DNA from: a virus
IMG/VR virus record: IMGVR_UViG_3300017724_000027
Coordinates: 1-34,771 of that record
Strand: one strand, 5' to 3'
Length of the DNA stretch: 34,771 nt
Shown here: positions 6,939 through 13,983 of the stretch, one piece after another
Layout of the letters: each line of letters begins with the position of its first letter
Numbering within the stretch: position 1 is the first letter of the stretch
Position numbers and translations under genes: made by a program
Notes under the pieces: generated by a model
Told to the model about the DNA's origin: nothing
Databases searched by the model: none
Seen by the model: the letters and a program-made list of their open reading frames with translations, nothing else

Positions 6939-7143
6939 ATGGATTTACTTAGCAAATGCTATGTGGACATATGCTGAAAAGCATGACGGGAAAATCAGTA
7001 GCCTGTTAAAAGAACTGATAAAAAATATAAATGAAAATATGGAAGTGATTATAGATGACATGGGAACGAATGGCAAGGTTATTAGAAGCGAGCGATACTC
7101 TAACACCAACGCAACAAATAAAAATGATAGGAAACGCTCTTGA
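6925..7143 (+). CDS. 72-residue protein with long overlap into the ligase gene
   Basis: ATG at 6925, preceded by GGGGAAGAA. The first 50 residues are helical (NEWIYLANAMWTYAEKHDG, SLLKELIKNINENMEV). The last 30 residues are read from DNA that also encodes the ligase N-terminus in another frame, an 89-base overlap, and they look low-complexity (SNTNATNKNDRKRS). Either the overlap is genuine or only the first part of the protein matters. No family recognised. Confidence 0.45.
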   Translation: MKKNEWIYLANAMWTYAEKHDGKISSLLKELIKNINENMEVIIDDMGTNGKVIRSERYSNTNATNKNDRKRS

Positions 7144-8590
7144 GAATTTTGAAAATAAAGGATTGGTATTATCTATTTTAGATAAAGATAATCTTATGGC
7201 TAATAACTTAGGATTAGCAAAGGCTAAGAAATGGTTAGCCAAAATATTTGATGTTTTTGAAAGTGAAATAGATGGACTGTTAGCGGCTCATAATGATTTA
7301 GGAGATGCGATATATTATCTTGATGTTTCAGCAGAAACAGAAATAAAAGACGGTATGCCTTTATTAAGTGCTAAACTAATATTGGAATTTAATTGTGGTA
7401 AGATTGATTCCGATGTTTTCACAAATGTAGAAACGGCCTTAGTTGGTATGTCTGCTAATGGCCGAAGATGGTTTATTAGGTATCTTCTAAGAACACCAAG
7501 AAACGGTATCAATAGAGGAACAGTCACGAAAATTATGGCTCATTACTACAAGAAGAAAGTTAAAGAGGCTAAGAAACACTTGAACTTTAATTCTATTGAA
7601 GTAGTTTGTTCTGCCTATGAAAGAGGAATAGAACCTCCATGTAATTTAACACACGGAAAGTTTGTAGCACCTATGTTAGCAAAAGAAGTGCCTATGAATA
7701 AGTGGCCAACTAACTTTGTTGTTGATTACAAGTATGATGGTAATAGGTATCAAATTCATATTGAAGATGGCAAGGTAATGATTTTTAATCGTAAAGGTAA
7801 ATTAGTAACAGTTCAATTTCCTGATATTGTTTTATTATGTTCAAAATATAATGTTAAGAATGCAATACTTGATGGGGAAATATATCCAATAAAAGATGAT
7901 GGAACACCTGCACCACATAAACTAATGGCTACAAGAGTTCATTCTAAGAATCATTTAGAAGCGGCAGAAAAGGTAAAGGTTGAATGGGTTATCTTTGATT
8001 GTCTTATGCTAAACGGTGAAACTATTATGGATTTACCATACAATGAAAGACTTGAGAAGATGAAAGATTTACCGAATCAAGCGCACCGAATAACAGAAGG
8101 TGATATTATGGCTTTTTATCATCAAGCAATTAATGATGGTTTTGAAGGTATTATCGTCAAAGATTCTTCAATGGCTTATGAAGCAGGGAAAAGAAGTGTT
8201 GGTTGGGCTAAATACAAACCACCACAAATTAATCTTGATGTAGTTATATTATCTACTAAATACGGTGAAGGCAAAAGAGCAAATGTATTTGGCACATTTG
8301 AATTAGGAGTAAAGTCCGACAATGGTTATCAAAGCGTTGGTTGGTGTGGTAGTGGATTTTCCGACCAAGATTTAGTTGTATTAACTAATACTCTAAGAAG
8401 AAATGTTGAGAAATTTGAGAATGGACAGTTCTTTGTTTCACCTGTTGTAATCTTAGAAGTTAAGGCTGATTTAGTTTCAAGAGATGAAAAGGGCAACTTA
8501 GGATTAAGATTCCCAAGATGCGTTAGAATTAGAGACGATAAATTTGTTGCTGATATTAATACCTTAGAAGATGTGGAGAGATTAGAATGA
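7055..8590 (+). CDS. lig: ATP-dependent DNA ligase
   Basis: 511 residues, the usual size of archaeal ATP-dependent ligases (about 550). All nucleotidyltransferase motifs are visible in order: motif I KYDGNR with nucleophile Lys226, motif III LDGEIYP with Glu275, motif IIIa VIFDCLMLNG, motif IV EGIIVKD with Glu364, and motif V AKYKPP with Lys386 and Lys388. An N-terminal helical domain (residues 1-200) and a C-terminal OB domain (FGTFELGVK ... GWCGSGFSD) complete the fold. It seals nicks by enzyme- and DNA-adenylate intermediates, joining Okazaki fragments. The start at 7055 has GGAAGTGAT upstream. No PIP box stands out. It is followed by a coupled gene (ATGA). Confidence 0.95.
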   Translation: MTWERMARLLEASDTLTPTQQIKMIGNALENFENKGLVLSILDKDNLMANNLGLAKAKKWLAKIFDVFESEIDGLLAAHNDLGDAIYYLDVSAETEIKDGMPLLSAKLILEFNCGKIDSDVFTNVETALVGMSANGRRWFIRYLLRTPRNGINRGTVTKIMAHYYKKKVKEAKKHLNFNSIEVVCSAYERGIEPPCNLTHGKFVAPMLAKEVPMNKWPTNFVVDYKYDGNRYQIHIEDGKVMIFNRKGKLVTVQFPDIVLLCSKYNVKNAILDGEIYPIKDDGTPAPHKLMATRVHSKNHLEAAEKVKVEWVIFDCLMLNGETIMDLPYNERLEKMKDLPNQAHRITEGDIMAFYHQAINDGFEGIIVKDSSMAYEAGKRSVGWAKYKPPQINLDVVILSTKYGEGKRANVFGTFELGVKSDNGYQSVGWCGSGFSDQDLVVLTNTLRRNVEKFENGQFFVSPVVILEVKADLVSRDEKGNLGLRFPRCVRIRDDKFVADINTLEDVERLE

Positions 8591-8976
8591 AAGGTGCATC
8601 ATGGAATACTAAATACTTAACAGATGCTTTTGGAAGAAGTTTAAAGATAAGCAATATGTCAATGAATCAAACTAATCGTGAAATTAGAAATATCATGAGA
8701 AGAATAAAAACACATTATGTTCATCTTGTTGGATTATATCAAAGAAGGTTTATTCTTTTACATCAACAAGGCGAAACAAACTATCAAAGAAAAGATGCTA
8801 AAAAGAAGATTGCTCAAACTTTAGGTATGCTTGAGAATGATAAATACGCTCTTGAAGACCAAAGACATAAGCATATTATACTAACTGCTCTTAATTTTAT
8901 AGAGAATGGAAATGATGATATTGGCTTAATTAAAGCAGTATTACAACAGGCGTTAGAACCATTGGAAGAGGAATGA
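8587..8976 (+). CDS. 129-residue helical protein
   Basis: Overlaps the ligase stop by four bases (ATGA) with GGAGAGATTAG upstream. It is almost entirely helical and basic in the middle (EIRNIMRRIKTHYVHLVGLYQ, QRKDAKKKIAQTLGML), with an acidic C-terminus. The length and charge would fit a structural or DNA-organising protein, but there is no recognised domain. It sits directly upstream of the histone-fold gene. Confidence 0.55.
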   Translation: MKGASWNTKYLTDAFGRSLKISNMSMNQTNREIRNIMRRIKTHYVHLVGLYQRRFILLHQQGETNYQRKDAKKKIAQTLGMLENDKYALEDQRHKHIILTALNFIENGNDDIGLIKAVLQQALEPLEEE

Positions 8977-8978
8977 TT

Positions 8979-9422
8979 ATGATTCAAGCAGGAGAAATGA
9001 CAATTATAGATACGACAACTTATAGATGTATTAAAATTGATGAAGAAGGTTATGCTCATCTTAAAAACATATTACATGAACAAGGCAGACCTAAATTAGT
9101 ATTGCAGAAGTATTGTCCTTATCTTAAGGATAATGCAATCGTTATTCCGGAGAAGCCACAAATACCAAAACATAAACCAAAAACAAAGGTGAATATAACA
9201 AAACTGTTTAAGGAAAATACAGATTTACAAGTTTCTAATCAAGCAAGGTATTTCGTGGGTGAATGGGTCAAAACGGCTTTATGCAACTTAATAGCCAACG
9301 CAGAAGAAAACGCTATAAGCAGGGGCGATAGTCGGATAACTGCCGCACATTTCTTTTGGTTAGAAACAAATACTGCACCTAATGGATATTGGCCGTCAAA
9401 CATGGAATACATGAAGGAATGA
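8979..9422 (+). CDS. protein with C-terminal histone-fold-like domain
   Basis: 147 residues from ATG 8979, 7 nt after GAGG; the in-frame ATG at 8973 is only 1 nt from it. The N-terminal 60 residues are a small alpha-beta region, followed by a Lys/Pro linker (PKHKPKTK). Residues about 72-129 match the archaeal histone pattern: ITKLFKENTDLQVSNQARYF, like I-x-R-I-x-K-x-x-x-...-RVS-x-x-A, then a long central helix, then SRGDSRITAAHFFWL, like GRKTI-x-x-x-DI. Histone folds dimerise and bind DNA or other histone-fold partners. This may compact viral DNA or mimic or antagonise host chromatin. The match is by eye. Confidence 0.5.
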   Translation: MIQAGEMTIIDTTTYRCIKIDEEGYAHLKNILHEQGRPKLVLQKYCPYLKDNAIVIPEKPQIPKHKPKTKVNITKLFKENTDLQVSNQARYFVGEWVKTALCNLIANAEENAISRGDSRITAAHFFWLETNTAPNGYWPSNMEYMKE

Positions 9423-9427
9423 TTATT

Positions 9428-9784
9428 ATGTTCAATGACCTTCATATTCAAGAATGGATAGAAAGTCATGGAACGGCTACGAGTTTTACATTTGTAGTTT
9501 TTGGAGATTTAAAAGAAGAAGAAGTTGAACTCTTGATTAAGGGTGTAGTTATTCATCTCCAACAGATTAAGAAATACTCGGAAATGGCAGTATTTTTTGA
9601 CCCAATAGATGAGAAGCAAGCAGTTGCTTGGAATACTTATCAAGGAACAAGTTTAGCGTTTATCTTTGCAGGAGACGCTTCGGAAACAGAAAATACCATC
9701 AAAGGAATAATCTTAGATGGGCTAGATTTTCTTAGATACAAATGCGAATACTTAGGAATAAAAGTAAGTGAGAATTATGTTTAG
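9428..9784 (+). CDS. 118-residue alpha-beta protein
   Basis: Start at ATG 9428, 9 nt after AAGGA; ATG 9419 abuts that signal. Alternating strands and helices: SFTFVVFGDL, EEEVELLIKGVVIHLQQIKKY, MAVFFDP, SLAFIFAGD, and a final helix TIKGIILDGLDFLRYKCEYLG. This layout resembles a small ferredoxin-like domain. No catalytic motif is seen. Its end overlaps the LAGLIDADG-like gene by eight bases. Confidence 0.5.
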   Translation: MFNDLHIQEWIESHGTATSFTFVVFGDLKEEEVELLIKGVVIHLQQIKKYSEMAVFFDPIDEKQAVAWNTYQGTSLAFIFAGDASETENTIKGIILDGLDFLRYKCEYLGIKVSENYV

Positions 9785-10175
9785 TAAAGATATGTTAGTA
9801 GGAATTTTATTATCATGTGCAAAAGTTCAGTTCAAGATTATTAGAACAGATGAATTAAAGATTGGCTACAAACCGATAGTGGGTTTGAGCATAAGAGGAA
9901 CGGCTAAGTTTCTAAATGGTGTGCAACGGTCTTTGTTGCATTGGGGAGTATATTCTTCTTATCATAATGAAGAATCATCTTCAAGACCAAAGCCGATACT
10001 CTATATTAGCGGGATAATGAACCTTAAAAAAGTAATAAATAACATTCCCGACAATTTAGAAAGTCGTCAAGGGGAATGGACAACAATGGACAAGGTAGTT
10101 AAAATGTTGGTGAACAAAGAACATCTAACACAAAAAGGATTAGATAAATTATTAGAATTAAAAGGGGTTATTTAA
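9777..10175 (+). CDS. LAGLIDADG-family protein lacking the catalytic acid (likely inactive)
   Basis: 132 residues from ATG 9777 (a GTG at 9768 is also in frame). The C-terminal WTTMDKVVKMLVNKEHLTQK plus GLDKLLELK matches the hallmark end of LAGLIDADG homing endonucleases (KEHLT-x-x-G-L-x-x-(I/L)-x-x-x-K). The N-terminal LVGILLSCAKVQFKI aligns with the LAGLIDADG helix (x-x-G-L-L-x-D-G-x-I), but the metal-binding Asp/Glu is replaced (SC in place of GD). A single motif would require homodimerisation, and without the acid it probably cannot cut DNA. It may persist as a DNA-binding or regulatory protein, or be a relic of a mobile element. It sits immediately before the clamp-loader genes. Confidence 0.6.
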   Translation: MFSKDMLVGILLSCAKVQFKIIRTDELKIGYKPIVGLSIRGTAKFLNGVQRSLLHWGVYSSYHNEESSSRPKPILYISGIMNLKKVINNIPDNLESRQGEWTTMDKVVKMLVNKEHLTQKGLDKLLELKGVI

Positions 10176-11017
10176 TGGGATTAACAACAATGAATCAAAT
10201 TAGAGCAATTTTAATAACAGGCAAAATAGGAACAGGAAAATCAACTCAAGCATTAACATTAGTAAAAGAACCAATGATTGTTTTTGCTAATGATATTGAT
10301 ATTGATGTAGGTTCTTTTCCTATGGAAAATGGTATTATCATAGAAGATGTTCATTATAAACCAGATAAACAAGCAATTCTATTCATTTTAAGAAATTATA
10401 GAGGACAAATTGTATTAACTTCTATTAATGAGAAATCAGTTCCTAAAGAAATAAAAGATATGTGTCGTATAAAAAGAGCCGGTTCTTATAACTTTCTTGA
10501 AGAGTCAATTAAATCAATTGCTCCTAATTCAGAAAAACCGTTCTCTTTTGAAAGAGATACCTATTCCCTCGTAAGGGGCTACCTGAAAGAGAGAGATAGA
10601 GATTTAGTTGCTAAGTTATTAGTTTATAACAAACCTCCGGACACCCAAATAGTATCTTGGTTAAGTGAAAATATGCACCCGCATAGATTAATCTTTGTTG
10701 ATGGTGTAGTAAAAAGAAGATGGAGTCAAAAATACTTTTATGAAATGTTAGCCTATGCACATGAAGGTGGTTCTTTTGATAGATTAAATATGCCTAAAAG
10801 AAGGAAGTATTCTGTATTGCCTAAGTTAGCAAGAAGGCTTGGAGTTAAGAATCCAAGAGTCTTACGGCAACTTTGTATGGATAAGACCGTTGCTTCTCAT
10901 TTCAAAAAGAAATTAAATAACGGGGAATGTCGTTTGTTAGGCTTAGGTGAAAAAAGAAAGAGAAAAAAGACAGACCCGATAAGAGCAAAACAAACCTCTT
11001 TGGAGGACTATTTTTGA
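10175..11017 (+). CDS. RFC large-subunit-like clamp loader ATPase with C-terminal PIP box
   Basis: 280 residues. The P-loop is GKIGTGKST (16-24) and a Walker B-like strand is GIIIEDVH. A sensor-like strand, QIVLTSINEKSVP, is followed by a helical lid and a C-terminal helical region (PKRRKYSVLPKLARRLGV). The last eight residues, QTSLEDYF (273-280), are a consensus PCNA-interacting peptide (Q-x-x-L-x-x-aromatic-aromatic), after a Lys/Arg-rich stretch; archaeal RFC large subunits end in such a peptide. Together with the RFC-S-like gene 225 bases downstream it should load the PCNA-like clamp. At 280 residues it is much shorter than cellular RFC-L (about 400-500). The RFC-L assignment rests on context plus the P-loop and PIP box. 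Confidence 0.65.
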   Translation: MGLTTMNQIRAILITGKIGTGKSTQALTLVKEPMIVFANDIDIDVGSFPMENGIIIEDVHYKPDKQAILFILRNYRGQIVLTSINEKSVPKEIKDMCRIKRAGSYNFLEESIKSIAPNSEKPFSFERDTYSLVRGYLKERDRDLVAKLLVYNKPPDTQIVSWLSENMHPHRLIFVDGVVKRRWSQKYFYEMLAYAHEGGSFDRLNMPKRRKYSVLPKLARRLGVKNPRVLRQLCMDKTVASHFKKKLNNGECRLLGLGEKRKRKKTDPIRAKQTSLEDYF

Positions 11018-11274
11018 AAACAAGAAAATTAATTTTTAGAATAGAATCTGTTTTACAAGATAAAGAAATGACTTGTAGGCAGATAATGGATGAATTAAAT
11101 AAAGAAAATTCAAGGAAGCGCAATTCTTCCAATAGGTCATGTTCATTTACCTCAAATCAAATTGCACAACTACTTAGAAATAAAAGATTTGAAAAGATTG
11201 GAAAATGTAAAAATAAAGATGTTAATATATGGAGGAATAGAAATGTTATGGACAGAAAAATACAGGCCAAATAA
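11014..11274 (+). CDS. small winged-helix-like protein
   Basis: 86 residues beginning at TTG 11014, which forms a TTGA overlap with the previous stop and lies 7 nt after GGAGG (11002-11006). The order helix, recognition helix and wing is suggested by IFRIESVLQDKEMTCRQIMDEL, then SFTSNQIAQLLRNKRFEKIG and a beta strand KDVNIW. It is basic. It could be a DNA-binding regulator of the clamp-loader/RPA segment. It overlaps the RFC-S gene by 32 bases. Confidence 0.55.
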   Translation: MKTRKLIFRIESVLQDKEMTCRQIMDELNKENSRKRNSSNRSCSFTSNQIAQLLRNKRFEKIGKCKNKDVNIWRNRNVMDRKIQAK

Positions 11275-12151
11275 GTTAAATGACTTAATAGGACAAGAAC
11301 ACTTTACTTTAGACGCTAAAACATGGATAGAAGAAAGAAACATGCCTAATGTTTTAATTCATGGAAATCCCGGAAATGGGAAAACAAGTGCTTCTTTAGT
11401 ATTAGCCCAAGAAATACTCGGTGAATCTTTTATTGATAATTATATAGAAGTAAATGCTTCCGATGATAGAAGATTAGAAACAGTAAGAACAACAATAAAG
11501 AATATTGCTCAAAGTGCAACAATAGGTGATGCACCATTTAGAATCGTATTATTAGATGAAATGGATGGAATGACTAATGATGCTCAAAATGCATTGAAAA
11601 GAATCATGGAAAGATACTCAAGTAATATAAGATTTATTATTACTTGTAATGATAGAAATAAGATTATCTTTGCATTACAAAGCAGATGTGCTAACTATCA
11701 TTTTAAGCCATTGAGTAATGAATCAGTATTGGAAGTAATACAATCAATCCTTCAAAAAGAAGGTATAACTCGTTTTGAAACCAATGATTTGAACTCCTTT
11801 ATATATGCTATGAACGGTGATATGCGGAGGGCGATTACAGAATTACAGGCCGCAAAAGCAAGTGATTCTTCCCTCAAGGCACAGGTGGATAACAGTTTAG
11901 ATGAATATAGCAAAATACTAATGAAAATAATTGATAAACAGGCAGATTCTTTACAGGCAATACATAACTTACTTTACGATGGATATACTATCCGTGAAAT
12001 TTGTATTGGCTTGCATGACGCAGTATTAATTGCTGAATTAGATAGCAATTTGAAATTTAAAGTCCTTAGAACGATAGGAGAAAGTGAATGGCGTTCAACT
12101 ACTATGACTCCTAGAGTATTAGCCTCATGGTTAATTGGCCAACTATCATAG
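11243..12151 (+). CDS. rfcS: Replication factor C small subunit (clamp loader)
   Basis: 302 residues from ATG 11243, which has GGAGG 7 nt upstream; the longer in-frame start at 11162 lies inside the previous gene. Features of archaeal RFC-S (about 320 residues) are clear: an opening WTEKYRP motif, Walker A GNPGNGKTS with Lys47, NASDDRRLETVR (RFC box), Walker B LLDEMD with Asp105/Glu106, sensor 1 TCND, and the SRC arginine-finger motif at 147-149. A C-terminal helical collar follows. It forms the clamp-loader core that opens PCNA with ATP. Confidence 0.95.
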   Translation: MLWTEKYRPNKLNDLIGQEHFTLDAKTWIEERNMPNVLIHGNPGNGKTSASLVLAQEILGESFIDNYIEVNASDDRRLETVRTTIKNIAQSATIGDAPFRIVLLDEMDGMTNDAQNALKRIMERYSSNIRFIITCNDRNKIIFALQSRCANYHFKPLSNESVLEVIQSILQKEGITRFETNDLNSFIYAMNGDMRRAITELQAAKASDSSLKAQVDNSLDEYSKILMKIIDKQADSLQAIHNLLYDGYTIREICIGLHDAVLIAELDSNLKFKVLRTIGESEWRSTTMTPRVLASWLIGQLS

Positions 12152-12199
12152 AATTGAACAAAACAAAAAAAAACAAAAAAAAACAGGAAAGTGAAAAAT
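12152..12199 (+). promoter_or_regulatory. A-rich leader before the RPA-like gene
   Basis: A 48-base gap whose positions 12157-12185 contain only A and C apart from the final Shine-Dalgarno region. A 10-base unit AAACAAAAAA occurs at 12161-12170 and 12171-12180, with a partial third copy. As RNA it would be unstructured and a good site for a single-strand-binding protein just before the RPA start. A role in translational self-control is inference; it could equally be a promoter spacer. Confidence 0.4.
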
Positions 12200-13423
12200 A
12201 TGAATGAAGATATGAAAGCAGAAGTGATTAAAAGCGCACAATATATTGGTTTGAGCGAAGAAGAAGCGTTAGCAAAATTCGTTGAAGTTTGCGAAGAAAA
12301 CGGCATTGAAACAACAACCCCAATTGCTAAAGGTGTATGGAGAAACTATGTTGCGAATGTTAGAAGAACCCAAGAGGGAGATTCAAATAATAACAATAAC
12401 AACAGTAATGATTCTTTTTACAAGGCAGCATTTGGATTCTTTGTTGCTTTAGAAGAACCAAGAGATATGATGGCGTGGAATAGAATGAAAGCAAAAGAAG
12501 AGTTTATGCGTGATGCTGATAATGCCCTTGAAAAAGGAATTGTGTCAATAGCAAGTGAAAACGCTTTAGGTAAGTGGGTTGTTTCCCGTTATCAACATGG
12601 AGAATATCAAGAGAAAACCATTTCGTCTCTACCTGCGGGAGCAGAAGAAACAGAAGATGGCCGATATTATATTCCTTTAGATAACACACCCGTTTATATG
12701 AATGGTGGAAAGAATGCACAATACGGAAAACCACTACCACCACAACAAATGAGAAGAAGCGGTGTATTTTACGGTTCTGTCGGAACAAGTGAAATGAAGC
12801 CTTATTTCTTTTCTTATAAGAATCAAGGCGGAGTAGATTTTGCACCTAATACATTTGAATGGGTGCATTTTCTTTGCGTTGCTAACGATGCCGGAACAGA
12901 TATTTATGGGGCTAAAGATTTAACATCTAATAGTCTTTCATTGAATAGTGAAATGAGTCCGGACAATGAATTATTTAGGGATATGTCTAACTTTGGCTTT
13001 GAAGATTGTCTAAGAAATAACTTTGGTTCTCATCTAACTCCACTTATGGAATTAGATAGAGCGCATATTCAAAGACAGGAATTACCTTCTAAGGAAAGAT
13101 ATGTAATTACAGATGGAACAGTAACTAATATGAACATGACTCCAACAAAGAACGGTAATAGAATTATCAATATAACAGATATTGATTATGAATTGGATTA
13201 TTCCGATGGTTCGGGAATTGTCACTTGTTGGATTCCTCCACATTTGAATATTGATTTCGGGATTCAATCATCAGTTATTATTGTTGGCCGAACAAGTCAA
13301 AGAACAACCGATGAAGGAGTTGAACCGACAACAATTAATGTTTCGGGTATTTATTGCACCCTAAAGCATGGTTCAGCCGTTGAAGTTTCCCAACCCGTTG
13401 AGGATAACTTTGATTGGTTTTGA
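12200..13423 (+). CDS. rpa: RPA-like single-stranded DNA-binding protein
   Basis: 407 residues from ATG 12200 with CAGGAAAGTG upstream (GTG 12191 is also in frame). The N-terminal helical part (EEEALAKFVEVCEENGIE) leads through an Asn-rich linker (residues about 66-73) into beta-rich OB-fold regions. The best of these is near residues 300-390: ERYVITDGTVTNM, NRIINITDIDY, IVTCWIPPHLNIDFG, SVIIVGR and TINVSGIYC, typical of archaeal RPA OB folds. The last residues VEDNFDWF are acidic and aromatic, like the protein-binding tips of bacterial SSB and T4 gp32. It should coat ssDNA at the fork and recruit partners. It directly follows RFC-S and sits between an A-rich leader and a hairpin cluster. Confidence 0.7.
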   Translation: MNEDMKAEVIKSAQYIGLSEEEALAKFVEVCEENGIETTTPIAKGVWRNYVANVRRTQEGDSNNNNNNSNDSFYKAAFGFFVALEEPRDMMAWNRMKAKEEFMRDADNALEKGIVSIASENALGKWVVSRYQHGEYQEKTISSLPAGAEETEDGRYYIPLDNTPVYMNGGKNAQYGKPLPPQQMRRSGVFYGSVGTSEMKPYFFSYKNQGGVDFAPNTFEWVHFLCVANDAGTDIYGAKDLTSNSLSLNSEMSPDNELFRDMSNFGFEDCLRNNFGSHLTPLMELDRAHIQRQELPSKERYVITDGTVTNMNMTPTKNGNRIINITDIDYELDYSDGSGIVTCWIPPHLNIDFGIQSSVIIVGRTSQRTTDEGVEPTTINVSGIYCTLKHGSAVEVSQPVEDNFDWF

Positions 13424-13488
13424 TTGATTATTCAATCATTGTGTAGTCGTTGGCGTTAATGACGGTCATATAGGTGCGAAGCCTATAT
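13421..13488 (+). promoter_or_regulatory. three consecutive hairpins after the RPA-like gene
   Basis: The 81-base gap 13424-13504 is the longest non-coding stretch in the rightward block. Hairpin 1: 13421-13427 pairs with 13432-13438 (7 bp, TTAT loop), starting at the RPA stop codon. Hairpin 2: 13446-13451 with 13458-13463 (6 bp, one G-U). Hairpin 3: 13468-13474 with 13482-13488 (7 bp, 7-base loop), ending just before the AAGGAG of the next gene. Possible roles are mRNA processing, attenuation or shielding a translational start. No U-tract follows hairpin 1, so it is not a simple terminator. Confidence 0.5.
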
Positions 13489-13504
13489 TTAAGGAGAAAT
13501 TAAT

Positions 13505-13729
13505 ATGATAAGAATTTTTAAAAATGCACTAAAAACAGATAGAGCGTTTATTCACTACGATAAAATCCAACACATTTCATGGAATCAAAATGGAGTGTTA
13601 GGTATGGAATTGAAAGTGTATTCAAGCGCAGGAACAATAATCCAATATTTAGAACTTGAAGACCTTGAGAGGTTTTTAGATTCTTATGTTCGTGATTGGT
13701 TAGGAGTAGGGGGATTTACCTATGAATGA
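13505..13729 (+). CDS. 74-residue protein, tandem paralogue 1
   Basis: Starts at 13505 after AAGGAG. The layout is strand, ISW motif, strands and C-terminal helix: RAFIHYDKIQHISWNQNG, a beta hairpin, then LEDLERFLDSYVRDWLG. The next gene has the same plan (MIDLSKVDFITWKEN, then GIEELRTVLQTWAKLNG), so the two look like a tandem duplication. No known domain; possibly a small replisome accessory dimer. Overlaps the next gene by eight bases. Confidence 0.6.
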   Translation: MIRIFKNALKTDRAFIHYDKIQHISWNQNGVLGMELKVYSSAGTIIQYLELEDLERFLDSYVRDWLGVGGFTYE

Positions 13730-13979
13730 ACTAAAAGAAGATAAGTATTTAATAAAGACTAATAGTTATATGATTGACTTGTCTAAAGTAGATTTTATTA
13801 CTTGGAAAGAAAATGACAAGAAAGAAAATACCTATTGGGCTAAGTTTCACATTGGAACTAAAGAGGCAAGATATGTTTGTGATGGTATTGAGGAATTAAG
13901 AACAGTATTACAAACATGGGCTAAACTAAATGGAAAGACAGTAAACATAGAAGATGAAGATATAATAGAGGAATGGTGA
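13722..13979 (+). CDS. 85-residue protein, tandem paralogue 2
   Basis: Preceded by a GGAGTAGGGGGAT signal inside the upstream paralogue. It shares the I-x-x-x-K-(I/V)-x-x-I-(S/T)-W core and the C-terminal helix ending in a Trp with the previous gene, and adds an acidic tail (NIEDEDIIEEW). Function unknown. It lies four bases before the RecA-like ATPase gene. Confidence 0.6.
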   Translation: MNELKEDKYLIKTNSYMIDLSKVDFITWKENDKKENTYWAKFHIGTKEARYVCDGIEELRTVLQTWAKLNGKTVNIEDEDIIEEW

Positions 13980-13983
13980 TATA

